From positions 20,434,001-20,498,000 of the forward strand of contig JAPTOF010000005.1 of the NCBI GenBank assembly GCA_028554755.1: a DNA stretch of 64,000 bases, read 5' to 3'. The notes beneath the pieces are model-generated. The model was not told where the DNA came from. It saw nothing but the letters and a program-made list of their open reading frames with translations, and made no database searches. A program made the position numbers and the translations under genes. This document shows positions 1-12,692 of the stretch, piece by piece. The stretch's first letter is position 1. Each line of letters starts with the position of its first letter. This DNA is from Cordia subcordata (lineage: Eukaryota; Streptophyta; Magnoliopsida; Boraginales; Cordiaceae).

Positions 1-82
1 CATTCCATTCCAAGCCATTACATCGTATCAAACGTAACCTTAGATCCATTATCACCTCACAAGTCTGGTAACTTCAAGTTAA

Positions 83-483
83 GAGTCTGTTTCGTCCAAC
101 TTTTAGATACTCAAAAGTTATTTATGTGAGTTTAACGATTAAACTTGATTTGTTTGACATATTTTTAAAAGAACTTTTACATAAAAAGTCGAAACTTAAA
201 AAAGGTAAAAAACTGAAAGCTCCAAATTCGAACTTTTCAAAAAAGAATTTTTGTAAGTTGTTTGTATTATATCAAAAATTGTTTTTAACTTTTTATACAT
301 TCTTTTTCAAAAATATTATTCCATATTTTTTAAAGTCTAATATTGTCTTCAATACACCTGAAAGTTCAACTTCCAAAATAAAAAGTTAAATAACTTTTAT
401 TTCATAATAATTTTATCCAAAGCTATACTATTAAAAATATTACAACTCAATAACTTGAAACGCACAATTAAACCAAACAGACC
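83..483. mobile_element. Candidate MITE with TTAA target duplication
   Basis: The left end reads GAGTCTGTTT and the right end, reverse-complemented, reads GGTCTGTTTGG, giving a short imperfect inverted repeat. TTAA lies on both sides (79-82 and 484-487). The inside is AT-rich and non-coding. A PIF/Harbinger-like or related non-autonomous element is inferred. The inverted repeat is short, so confidence is moderate. Confidence 0.45.
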
Positions 484-1018
484 TTAAATTTAATAGGAAA
501 AACTTAAAACTAGCACCACCCAAGCAAGGAAAAAAAAAAAAAAACCAAGCAAATTCTAAAATGTCTGGGTTGTGACGATTTAAAGACTTTTCAAATCCAA
601 CATTCTGCAAAAAGTCGCCACGTACTTTGCTTGCTGCGGCAGTAACATACCTTTTCCTTTTGCTTTAAATAAAAAGTCGTAGAATTACACGGCAGCCCAG
701 AGCCTCGCACGCAACTACTTCTTTCAACAGGTGTCTTCCACGGAAATTTCTTTCATCCGTATAAATTAATAAATATCTTTTATTATTATAAATTCAAATA
801 ATTATTTTTCTACAGCGTAGACAAATTTAAATAATTTATCAAATTTAAAATATTAATAACGAATTTACATGTATGCATGCGATGCATAAATCTTGTAGTG
901 TTTATAACAAAACTTAATTTATAAACGTGATTTATGACAAGTGGAGATCTTTTAGAGCATCTTTATTAATTTAGAGTTCGTTTAATTACCTATTATCTAA
1001 TTCAGGTCATTCTTCTAA

Positions 1019-1475
1019 GAGGGTGTTTGGATTGGCTTACAAAAAAGTTACTTAAAACACTTTTGTCTTTCAATAGTTTTTTTATTATTAACTTTAAGTA
1101 GTTAAGTGTTTGAATAAAAGTTGTAGTTATAAATTAAATATTTACATGTTTGATTAAAGTGGGTTGAAACATAAGTTATATAGTTAAAAATAACTATTAA
1201 AGAGATTAAAATAAAATTTAAAAAGGTAAGTATAAGATAAAAGAATAAAGACATTTTATTAATAAAAATAAAAAGGTAAGAATAAGATAGTAAATGATTT
1301 GGTCAAACTTATTTTTTTAAAAGTACTTAAAGTCATAAAAAACAAAAGTTGGAGTTGGAAAACTTTTTATTTTCTACTTAAAACCACTTAAAAAATACGT
1401 TTTTACAAATACTTTAGTTAGTTTAAATTAGACTTTAAGTAGGTTTGACAAAAAGAAGCCAAACCAAACACCCTC
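1019..1475 (+). mobile_element. Tourist-like (PIF/Harbinger-type) MITE, copy 1
   Basis: The element starts GAGGGTGTTTGG and ends with the reverse complement of the same motif. It is flanked by the 3-bp direct repeat TAA (1016-1018 and 1476-1478). A second copy of similar length lies in the opposite orientation at 43957-44429 with matching subterminal sequence. The TAA/TTA target and the long imperfect inverted repeats fit a Tourist-like MITE. It has no coding capacity. Confidence 0.85.
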
Positions 1476-1683
1476 TAAGTATATTTGTCGACATACCAAT
1501 TAAGTGATAAATTGTGGTGCTCGCACGATATAAATCTCTCTTGATTGGGAAAATAATCTTCATGATTGAGTTATTTTTACTTGTATATTAATTGTCCCAA
1601 AATATTTATTATTTCGGGTGAAGAAAGATTAGTCGGAAGGAAGTTACCAAATATATCATGATTTGTTGATCTTTCAACTTATG

Positions 1684-2268
1684 CTGTGTTTGTTTGGAGC
1701 TTCTTATAAGATATTTATTTTATTTGATAATTTATGTAAAAAAAATTATTTGTTATCAGCTTATTATAAGACACTTATAAGATACTTTTCATAAGATGTC
1801 TTATTTGTAGTTATAAAAATAAGTTGGGTTTAGGATACTTATATCTTATCAGATAAAAAATAATTAAAAATATAAAATTAAAAATTAAAAATAAAGAAAA
1901 TTTAAAATTTAAAATAAAATAAAAATTTAAAATTTAAAAATAAAATATTAAAGATTAAAAAATTAAAATAAAAAATTTAAAAACTTTAAAAAATAAAAAA
2001 TAAAAAAGTTAAAAATTCAAAAATTTAAAAATTTTTAAAAAAATAAAAATTAATCAATATTTATATTTTATAACTTATTATTTAATTATAAAACTAAAAT
2101 ATCATGAGTCAAAATTGATAACATTATTATCAAAGTAACTTATAACAACATTTTAGCTAACAAACTAAACATTTTTATTGTATCAGACACCTATTTCTTA
2201 TAAGACACTTATCAAATAAGATACTTATCAAATTTAAGATTTCAAATAAAACTATTCCAAACAGACTA
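1684..2268. mobile_element. Candidate AT-rich inverted-repeat element
   Basis: Both ends share a TGTTTGGA-type motif in inverted orientation and are rich in repeats of the type TTATAAGACACTTATAAG. The core (about 1850-2060) is almost pure A/T, built from AAATTAAAA units, like the core of the element at 40672-41473. No clear target duplication was found, so the borders are approximate. Confidence 0.35.
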
Positions 2269-2488
2269 TTAGCCTCCTCGGAAAAGAAAAAAGGAACACT
2301 AGTTCCCTTGCCGTGGAGTGATTTATCTACTCTTAGGTGCAATATGATATCTTTTGAGGAAAAAAAAGAAAATAATGCATGAATTTGTAGATAAAATTAT
2401 TTAAATATGTAAAACTGTCGAGACTCAAGACTATGAGCCATTCACACACACATGTACTTTCTCTGATCAGAAAATCTAGTCACCCTTC

Positions 2489-2518
2489 ACACACACACAC
2501 ACACACAACTATTATATA
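2489..2518 (+). promoter_or_regulatory. Proximal promoter: CA microsatellite and TATA-like box
   Basis: A run of about ten CA units (2489-2508) is followed directly by a TATATA motif (2513-2518). The ABC transporter start codon lies 57 bases downstream. The close spacing would give a short 5' leader. The dinucleotide run beside the TATA motif is likely to vary in length between individuals. Assignment as the core promoter is inference. Confidence 0.45.
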
Positions 2519-2574
2519 CACCGCATAGATGACATCAAAAACACAAACATAACTATTTGTTAACTAGAAACACC

Positions 2575-5500
2575 ATGTCTCAACCTCTTCTAACGAATTA
2601 TCAACTCTTATTCTACAATTACAAGTACACTAGCAGCATTTCAAGAATAAAACCAATCAAGATTCAGAAAAAATGCTTCCATTTGGGATTAAACAAGGCC
2701 AGGCACCATTTTCATGGTGATAAAAGATGTGGGTATTACATTTCGCCATTAAAATCTGCTTCTGTTAATGGCTACAGCTTGCAGAAGTATGATGATGAAG
2801 AAGAAGAAGAAGGAGAAAGAAAGGTGGGGTTGTTGAGAAAATGGGGTGAGTTTGTGAGGGAGGTGATGCCAGGTGGGGGGTGGTGGAGGTTGTCGGGTGA
2901 TGGAGATGGAGATGTCGGGGTTGAGACGACAGCAAAGCCTGTCACGGTTATCTATGCGCTGCAGCGGATGTGGGATTTGATAGCTCAGGACCGTTGGATC
3001 ATCTTCACTGCTTTTGCTGCACTTATTCTCACTGCTGTAAGTTTCTTTTTCTCATAAAGTCGATTTTTTTTTAAGCTTGGAGGCTACAACGAGTTAAATG
3101 AGAATTCGGGATGTGACCCCTCTGATATCATTGCTCAAGAGCATCCCAATTGCTTGAGAAGGATCTTAAAGAATATGAGGGCCAAGTAGGAGCGTAAGCC
3201 AAGATTAGCTTTAGTAATTTGCAATGAAAGATGTAGAGATGTTATGTCAAAATGCTGATATAATTGATATAAGACAATTGTGTTACAGTAATAATCTAAT
3301 AATTTATTATGTATAAGAATGTTGAAAAAGGTGTTTCTGTTGTTGGAAGAGAAAGTGGTAATTGTTGCCACAATAATTTGAAGAAATTAAATACTCCAGG
3401 CTGGTAGAAGAGAACGAGGTGATAAGTCACATCGGGCTTATTAAATTATAATATTGAGAATTTTAATGTGCATGAGATATTTTTGTAGTTTATCCTTATT
3501 AATTTTGTAGACTAGAGGCATATGCTTGATTTTAGCCTTAGTGTAAACTGCATGATGAAATGGTAGACTAACATAGGTGATCTCCTCTCCATTCATGAAT
3601 TTCGGTTTTGCTGCATATGTGTGTAGTGATGTATTGCTCATTCTCAATATTAACTAATGAGATACTAAGCATGATTCATATAACCTCTTTCACAAACTTT
3701 ACATGCAGCTTTAGTAAATCTGATGACAAGCCGAGCTTGAGCAGCTTGGACGACCTGAAGCGGAAATAAAAAAAAAATTAGTGAGCTCTAAATTGTAGAT
3801 AGCTTAACTTGAATTTTTCACCAAGAGATATAAGACAAACTTTATAGCCACTAGAATGCACAAAGAAACTTGGGTCGTTTAACAAGTAATTTGTACTGTA
3901 ATATGGAAACACTACCAAGATGTAATCATTGATATTAGTTGCCAATTCTTATCAATCTTGAAAGTTGCACTTATTGCAAGAACCAGGAAGTAAATTCCTC
4001 TTTCGAGAATTACTGATATGCAGTTGCATTGCGTTCTCCTTGAAATTTGATTTTTTTCTCTGAATTTGTGTTATAATTTTTTGTTCCTCAGCTTTCAGAG
4101 ATCTCCATTCCACATTTTCTTACAGCATCCATCTTTTCTGCACAAAGTGGAAACGTTAGCGTGTTCCAACGGAATGTGCGCCTATTGATTATACTATCCT
4201 TGACTTCAGGAATATGCAGGTTAAAATCTTGTACGGTCAGAATTCCCTTCTTATCTCCAGTATGTAAACTAGTGAACTGATGGAAGAAACTAACCTCACT
4301 TCCATATGTCATTCATGATGAGAACTAAATTGTATCCACTAAGTGCAACTTAATGCCTGTCCTTGTTGGTATAGTTCCCATTTTGTCTAGCATTTTGCAT
4401 CTCTGTGTATGAGAATTTGCCTAAGGGGAGTTTGCTGATTTTGTCATTTTCTTCAAAACTTGCAGCGGTGTGCGGGGTTGCTGCTTCGGAATTGCGAACA
4501 TGGTCCTGGTTAGTATTTCGACCTTAAGTTAGCCTTTTTGCAATCAGTGAATAACTAACAAGTAATTTGTTCACCTGTTTAAGTATATATCCTGTATCTA
4601 ACCTCTTATTCCATGTAATTAGATTGACTACCTTGGAGTCTCTTGGCTGCATTTGTTAAAAGTCTGGAGCAAGTATTTATTTCTGAAAACCTTGATTAGC
4701 CCCAGTGATACAGTCTTACCTGAGAGTATAGAGTTCAAAGATTTTACTAGAATAGCATCATTAACTTCCATTGAAATATTTCAAGATATTTCGATTGAAA
4801 TGCACACCGACCTGGTTGGATATGACATGCAGGTTCAGCGAATGAGGGAAAAGTTATACTCCACTCTTCTTCGACAGGTTTCTGAAATATATAAATTCTT
4901 TGTTTCATCAATAAGCATTCTTATCCTTCATCAGCATTATCTATTGATTTACCTCCTTTGTAGGACATATCCTTTTTTGACTCTGAAACAGTTGGTGATT
5001 TGACAAGTAGGCTTGGGGCAGATTGTCAACAAGTGTCACGTGTTATAGGAAATGACCTTAATCTGATATTACGCAATTCTTTGCAGGTTAGTTTTAAGGA
5101 AGTCAAACATCATTTGCTGTTTGCCCATTAGTTGCAAAACTAATATTTTGCTACCTAAATCAGGGGACAGGTGCACTCATCTACTTGTTGATATTGTCAT
5201 GGCCACTTGGGTTGTATACATTGGGAATATGCTGTGCGTTATTAATCATAATGCTGTTTTATAGCCAGTAAGATCTCATTATTCTCTTATTCTATATAGA
5301 TCAGTAGTATCAGATTTTGGTTTCATTTCCACTGGCACGTACGTTATGAAGTATATATGAGACTTGGCGAAGTCAAGGCTCACCTGGTTCATAACAAAAT
5401 ATATACGAATGGTTGGGTAACTGTTCAATCAATTTATATAGAAACTATTTGGATCAATTTATATGGAAAGATGTTCTAGATGTACCTTTTAGGTGAAGAA

Positions 5501-8500
5501 AAGGAGCGTACTTTAGAAATGTGAAAGATGGCAGCCATTCAGCAGATGAACCAGGCATGAAAAATTGGAAAAGTTAATGCTTTCATTATATTTTGGAAAC
5601 CAGTTACACTGGCATTGGCATCAACTCAACTTCCAGAGCACGGGTACGATGTGACCTGAAGTTGGCAAAATTTTCATGGAAACAGGATTCGATCTCTTGC
5701 ATTCTTTACTCTTGTCTCCTGGAAGTACCTGACATCAAAGGCCAGCTAAGGCTTTCAAGGGCATGCCTTCTTGGCGTACTCTCTTTTAAGTGTATGACAT
5801 GAAAGTAACACCTTGCTGACAAATCCATGAGAAGGGCTTGATGTCCTTTGCCCAAAAATATGTCTAGCTTCATGAGTGTTTGGGGTCTTTAGTTTTAGAT
5901 AATGTCAGGAGTCTCAGGCCCTCCACGGTCACTTACTCTGATGAAGTCTGTCCTGTAAGCTTTGGGGTTGCATGGCATCAGTTCTGGCAAGGGCATGGCC
6001 CAGAGTTATGAATCACTTAACACCTATAGACAATGCAACCAGCAAGAACAATCAACTTGGCCTTTTTTGGTGCCCTTGCTCCACTGTGTCTTCTTGGCTT
6101 TTCATGTTCCGCAATGCTAAAAAGATGCCATTACACAGTTTCACTTTTGATCTAATTTGTGGTGATCTAAGTTAAATCCACTTTTGAGAAACTCATGTTA
6201 TTTGCATTAAAAAATTATGCTTGGGTCTGATCTGGATTAGTTGGTGAAAATGATGAAATCGACTAATAATAGGCAAATCATAATGAGTTTGAGCTCTTTT
6301 CTCCGTATAGTGAATAAAAGCAAAATCAAACTCTTCATTTTCTATATGGGTCAGTTGCCAATAATGGTACCAATACTGTTCGCTTTGCTTGTTGCTCAGG
6401 TACCAAAAGAAAGCAGCCAAGTTAATTCAAGAGATCACCGCATCTGCAAATGAAGTAAAGTGGAAAAATTTTGTCAAATCTTTTGATGCTTGGAATTGCT
6501 TTTAGTTTCTCCTATTAACATTTTCTCATTGACACTTTACAGGTTTCTCAAGAAACACTGTCCCTGATGAGAACTGTTCGAGTTTATGGGGCAGAGCAGC
6601 ACGAATTTGGAAGGTATTTTCTAACTTAGTTGCCTATTTGTTGTTCAATTCTTTCACATGTGGGTAGGATGAATCAACTATCACCATTGCATACAATGCT
6701 CATACATCATATATCCTCTTTTGTGAATAGGTACAAGCACTGGCTGGTGAAATTAGCAGATATAAGCTTGCGACAGAGTGCTGCATATGGATTTTGGAAT
6801 TTTGGCTTCAACACTCTCTATCATTCTACGCAGGTCAAGCCTTTCTAGTCTTTGTCCTGAATTTTTTGCTTCAGCACATAAATCTCACTTATATTGGTCA
6901 AGCAATCTAATACTTCAGCAGATAAGAAATTCATCCAACCTCAAAACTTGGCCTCATTTAATTAGGCTGGTGTGAAATAGAGTTGGGTTGCCATCCTATG
7001 TTGCTTTAAATTTGCTGACTGTACTCTGAGAAAAGAAGCATATTTGTCAAGCCATCAAGTTAGTCATATTATGACTTATCCCTTGATGTTGCCCCCTCCC
7101 CTATACACCACCACCATCCCTTGACAGTGCGCCCTCCCCTGTATACCACCACCTCCATCATTCCCAACCACAAGAAGCTTTATCATACTGGGTGGGGGCC
7201 TCGGCCTCCAAACCATTTAAAAAATAGTAAAAGAAAAAGAAGAGAAGTAAACGAAAGAAGATGGGTTGCTTGATCATCTATCTATCTTTAGGTACATCTT
7301 TTGATATAGAATTTCTTACCAAGAGTTCTTTGTCTACATATATAAGTATAATCTTGCAATATTGAATATTGTTATGAGTATTATCTCTTACATATTCATA
7401 ATGCTATATCTGAAGGAAAAATTTTTTTCATCGACTCTGTGAACTTCAAGTTTCAACCTTGACATGTTTCTTGCCAGTTAGGTCTTAATGAATTTATTTT
7501 TCCACTTGTTCTACAAAGTCTTTTGAATTTTGTGAATGATGCTTCAGACATCAACCTTTTTGTGTTTTTAGTTATAGATCTAAATACATTATCTTTTCCC
7601 TTGATATGGTAGCTAATAGTTTATCTTCTATCAACTTAATGCTTCGTGCAAAAGCATATCAAGCAGTACTATTAAAAGGTTGTTCTAACATTATGATACG
7701 TTAGCACTTAGCAAACAAAAGGCATGTTGGTCTCTGCAATCTAAGCGAGACTTGCATAAATCAAAGGACAGCAGATGACCATTCAGTGAGCAAGTACAGG
7801 ATTAGGATACCTAGAAGTCGACTTTAGAATGATAAAACAGTGAATTAAGTGCTTTTATTATTTAGGAGTTAATGTAACTTTGCTTTGCACATTAATTTTA
7901 TAGGTTATTGCTGTGCTGATAGGAGGAATGTCTATTTTCGCTGGTCGCATTACTGCAGAGCAGCTCACTAAGTTCATTCTATACAGCGAATGGCTGATCT
8001 ACTCAGCATGGTGGGTAGGGGACAATTTATCATCACTGACACAGTCAGTTGGGGCAAGTGAAAAAGTTTTCCAAATGATGGATTTTGCGCCTAGTGATCA
8101 GTTCAATGCCAAAGGTATCAGTTTTCTAGCATGGTGATAAAATATTTTTATTTTCACGTGGAACACACAAGTGGTGCTTTGTACAAGTTCCTAAACTTCA
8201 TCCTCCTTCAAGTTTAATCCTGCCTCTATGGTGCTCTTTCTTGTGTGAAACATAATGTGCAAGAGTAGTACATTCAAAATTTTGATAGTCTTTCCCTGTC
8301 CCTTTGAGAAAATGTGGATCTTCATGTCTTCTATTGGTGTCAATGGGAAAGAACTGAAAATATGGACCTTGATGTTACATAGTGGTGTCATGGAAAGGAA
8401 CCTAGTGATGGGAATATCACGACATTTGCGATAGAGGCAGTTTAGATGTCATATTATAGATGCTAGATTGCATGAATTCTGGTGATCACCAAGAACGGGA

Positions 8501-11420
8501 GACACAGAGAATGATGGGTGCTTTCGATCAGGATTGGTGTATCAAACTGTTCCGAAGTGTTAAACCTCTTTACATCTAATAATTTAGTAGCTATTCACTC
8601 TTCCTATAGGCTATATGCAATTTTGACAGTGTTCAGGAAAGGTAAGCCTTTAAAGTATTTCTCTTAAATTGCATATTTGGTCTATCTTAATGATGCTCAC
8701 TAGATGCTAAAATGTTGCAGGACTGAAGTTGCAGAGGCTGATGGGACGTATTGAGTTTAAGAATGTAGCTTTTCACTATCCTTCAAGAAAAATGGTAGGC
8801 TCATATTCATAATAGCTGAACCGAGTTTACTTAATTCTCTCCTTCTCAAGTGTCAACCTAGACCTGAGTAAAGATAATCTACCATGCTTTTCATTATCAT
8901 ATGCCAGATAAGGCAGTTCCAAATTTGACTTTAACGTAAAGAGAAACTCAATTGCTCTGTTCCTGTATTGTTTCCTCCACTTAGCTATTTGCAACTACAC
9001 TTACTTCTGAGCAACTTATGGATTCCGTGTTAGCCTGACTCCACTTGCCAGGGAAAATACCAATGATGTATTGAACATAGGATGTTGCGGCAAAATTGGA
9101 CATATATCATTCTTGCTGATAGTAAAAAAAAAAAAAAAAAAATTGAGTAGAGAGTTATCATCTGCACTCTTGTTTTTTCTTGGTCAACAAATTGTCTCTG
9201 TTGCATTGTGTTGTTATGCAGCATAATTCTTGAAATCGAAGGAGTGGACTTTATTTTGTTATGGCATGGTATAAATCGGAAATTGCAGATCCGGATACCG
9301 AGTATCCTTAGACATTCGTGAAAAGTATGCCATTAGACCATATCACTGAAATTCTCTTCATGATCCTTGCTTCTGAACAGACATGAAGTGCATTCTAATG
9401 TAATTGTTTTGATGTATTGGTTAACAAGCACTGACGAGTTTGACGGATGAACAGGTTCCTGTGTTGCAAAATATAAGCTTTGTGGTACATCCAAATGAAA
9501 TTGTTGCAATTGTAAGTTAAAATTATCCCTAATCTTCCCATAGATATGTCATGATGGGCGTGAATATGTATAATGATCAAGATGATAACACATGAATATC
9601 TTGTTATCTTGAGGCATCGTTGAGAAAAACTTCTTTTGACAAGTGAAATTTTTAAGAGTGCACCATGCTAGGCATTGATAAAATCATGCAAGTAATACCT
9701 ACAAAAGAAATTACAACCACTTTCAGATAATTGGAAACAAACTTAATATTAAAGTCTAAAGCATGTGCTGGGAGTTCTTATCGCAATTTTTTACCTTTGA
9801 GACACTTTAAATGGAAGTACTATATTTTTTCTAGTGGAAAGATTCCAGAAGAAATTGCATGAAGAAGGTATAGACTTATAATGCAACTAACATCTGACAA
9901 TTTATCCATTGCATAATTTTTCATGTTAAAGATACCGGAAAATCTACTCCTAAAGGGGGAGTTTGAATTGAGTCAGTCAACAAGCATATGACTTTGCACC
10001 AAGTCGTACAACAACTACTGCTTATCATATATATCTTAAAACTGCAATCTCTTGTTTATCAATTGATTCATGATCTGAATATGTGAATGCTATCTAACTC
10101 TCTTTCTTCTTCAGGTTGGTCTAAGTGGTAGTGGCAAAAGCAGTATCGTAAATCTTCTGCTTAGGCTCTATGAGCCAAGTAGTGGCCAGGTGAATTATTT
10201 ATGTTAAGGTTTTACATGGTTTAATTACATGTGCTGGATGGTATATTAGGAAATAACAAAAATCAGGAGAAAATATTTCAGACGCATTTCTAGGAAGTTT
10301 CTTTTAGTATTTAGGAAGCATAAGGCTAGAGAAAGGACCTCGCAATGAAAGAGCGTGCATTTATAAGAACCAGAATACTTTAATCTCTTTCTGTTTTACT
10401 ATTCAATTCTTAGATCCTGTGAGTTACATGTTTTATAATTTCAATTTAGTTATTGTTTTTCTACGTGCAGATATTAATCGATGAGCATCCAATTAAAGGC
10501 CTACACATCAAGTGGTTAAGGGAAAGAATTGGTTATGTTGGACAGGTACCGTACATCAACTTTCGTCTAAAGTGACCTGAATTTGAAACCTTTGAACAAT
10601 GATTCACTTAAGCGTTTTGAATAGGAACCCCGACTCTTCCGCATGGACATTAGTTCAAACATAAGATATGGATGTCCCAGAAATGTTCGTCAAGAGGACA
10701 TAGAGTGGGCAGCCAAGCAGGCCTATGCCCATGAATTCATTTCCGCGCTGCCTCACGGTTACCAGACACTTGTAGATGACGATTTGCTTAGTGGAGGACA
10801 AAAACAGCGAATAGCTATTGCGAGAGCCATCCTCAGGGATCCAGATATTTTGGTCCTTGATGAAGCCACTAGTGCCCTTGATGCTGAGAGCGAACACAAT
10901 ATCAAGGTAGCTTTCAAGGCCACTATATCTTTCAAGTAACACACAAAGAATAAAGTCTCTGCTCACGAGATTTTCTGCAGGGCGTTCTTCATGCAGTCAG
11001 AAGCGAAACAAACACACGGAGGACCGTGGTTGTAATCGCACATCGGTTAGTTCTTCAAAATCTATGAAAGACTAGAATGAATGTTTTCGGGTACTAATAT
11101 CAGACCTCCAACAGGCTTTCCACAGTACAAGCAGCTGACAGGATAGTGGCTATGGAAAATGGAAGCATAGTTGAGGTATGTATTCTGCTGTCATGACTTC
11201 CATTCATGACTCAATGTTCTGCATCTTTTGCTGGAGTTCAGTTTTGGTATGATCTTATTGTGTATTGCTAAAACTGTTCATGAACAAAATAACTCTATCC
11301 AAAAAATACGACTATAACCATTTCTTCATGTAGATGGGGACCCACAAGGAACTTCTCCTCAAAGACGGCTTGTATGCTCGGTTGATCAGAAGGCAGGCCG
11401 ATACCATGGCGACACCTTAA
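2575..11420 (+). CDS. ABCB26: ABC transporter B family member 26-like, chloroplastic (TAP-type half transporter)
   Basis: Half-size ABC exporter, expected in the chloroplast membrane; the substrate is not known from sequence. Exons: 2575-3036, 4092-4219, 4466-4508, 4833-4877, 4964-5086, 5164-5267, 6400-6454, 6543-6613, 6731-6833, 7904-8114, 8721-8794, 9455-9511, 10115-10189, 10471-10545, 10625-10906, 10981-11045, 11115-11175, 11334-11420. All have GT-AG borders and sum to 2121 nt (706 aa), close to the roughly 700 aa of the Arabidopsis protein. Residues 1 to about 120 look like a transit peptide plus linker. A membrane domain follows. The nucleotide-binding domain shows Walker [10 protein letters not shown] (from residue 494), Q-loop YVGQ, signature LSGGQ (597-601), Walker B LVLDE (D621, E622) and H-loop H657. 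The catalytic set is complete. The ATG at 2575 is the first in frame; an upstream stop lies nearby. Confidence 0.93.
7078..7153. repeat. 38-bp tandem duplication in an ABCB26 intron
   Basis: Two adjacent imperfect 38-bp units (7078-7115 and 7116-7153) each start ATCCCTTGA and end in a CACCACC run. They lie in the 1070-bp intron between exons 9 and 10. No function is evident. Confidence 0.8.
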
Positions 11421-12692
11421 AACCGCTTGAGCAGTTAAGCAGTTTCTAGTTATTTAGTTCTTTCCAAATACATATCCAGAGGATGCTGCATGAAGGCTGA
11501 GCCTTTTTCTCGCGAGCCATATTTATGATTGGCTGCGCCTCAGCAATCATTGAAACTTCTCTTGATCATAAAATGAGAAGACAATAATCAATCAATGAAG
11601 ATGCTGCTGACCACCTGAACCTCTTTGAAGTGAGGATGACAGCTTCGTACAAAATTATTTTTCCTTCTCACCTAATCAATCCATTTTCCTCAGGGAGTAA
11701 AAGGCCTAAATTGTGACACTGTAGTGATACAACTAGGACAGTATAATTGTACCAAAAAAAGTACTTTGATTCTTGTCCTAGTGTTGGTTTTCCTCTTTCC
11801 TTTCAAGGGAAAATGTTTACACGAGTGTGAACTCTTTACATTTATGATATCTGTGATTAATGAAATACTTGCTTATTTAGAAAAAAAGAACTATTACCGG
11901 TATCAATTGCAAACAAATCAAAACCAGCGACGAAGATTCTATCTCTGGGGACTTGATCAGCTCTTTCTCATATTTGATGTGTTTTCGGCAGATGTCTCGT
12001 ACTGGAATGTTGGCCAACGTAACTGTGGAAAACCACATGGAAACACTCGGGCTCGGCCGTTGTACATGCATAGAGTTAATAAAGGAGACAACATTAGTTA
12101 AAAATTAGTGGTATTGTCACATTTATATAATTAATTTCGCTCAGTGACAGAATGTTTAACAATGACATGCTAGTGCTTCACAAATTTTTTGAATCGTAGT
12201 GCTTCACAAATTTCTTGAAATTCATTAAATATTGGGAAGAAAGAGAAAAGTAAGATAAATATAAAATTGAAAGAGATAAAGTACTTTTTAAATGCAAAGA
12301 AATTTGATATTTTATATAAAGTTATGGCCTTTCGGATTGGATTTTCTTTGGGAAAAAGTATGCTTTGTTCTTGGAAAGAGTGTAAATATAATTTTTTTTT
12401 TTGTAAAAGTCATAATTTTTAGTTTCTTTAAAAATTGTTAAAAAAGTACTTTTAAAAAGAAGTCGACTTAACCAAGCTTTTATAATGAAAGATACGACTT
12501 TTAAGTGAAATAAATAAAATCATAAAATTTATATATTAAAGAAAATCTAATTATACATAAACAAACAAATAAATAAATAAATAAATGAATGGTATAGTCA
12601 AATTCATGGTGACTCGGCCTCAACATAAAAGCTTAGAAGGCTACTATAAACCCCTTAAACAAAAAGCCCACCGCAGGCCCAAATTTGAGGGA
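11421..12692. other. Spacer between the ABCB26 and proline-rich genes
   Basis: This holds the ABCB26 3' untranslated region and about 1 kb of AT-rich spacer, including TAAA units near 12567-12586. Open frames here are low-complexity or lack support. The next gene is in the same orientation and its promoter must lie in this interval, but no convincing TATA box was picked out. Confidence 0.6.

Larger units (their letters stand above)
1..2574. other. Intergenic spacer, AT-rich, transposon-derived
   Basis: No credible gene is seen. Short open frames, for example 126-389, are lysine/phenylalanine-rich translations of AT-rich DNA. The stretch holds a well-bounded Tourist-like MITE (1019-1475), two weaker inverted-repeat elements (83-483 and 1684-2268), and near its end the proximal promoter of the ABC transporter gene. 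Confidence 0.7.

Noticed and set aside
126..389. 87-codon open frame at the window start
   Set aside because: Lysine/phenylalanine-rich translation of AT-rich DNA inside a candidate MITE, with no family feature. Starting codon is weak.
12585..12692. Upstream in-frame ATG adding 36 residues to the proline-rich protein
   Set aside because: The extension lacks the composition of the protein, and the ATG at 12693 gives the MDFQPPPPQ start expected for the family. It cannot be fully excluded without transcript data.
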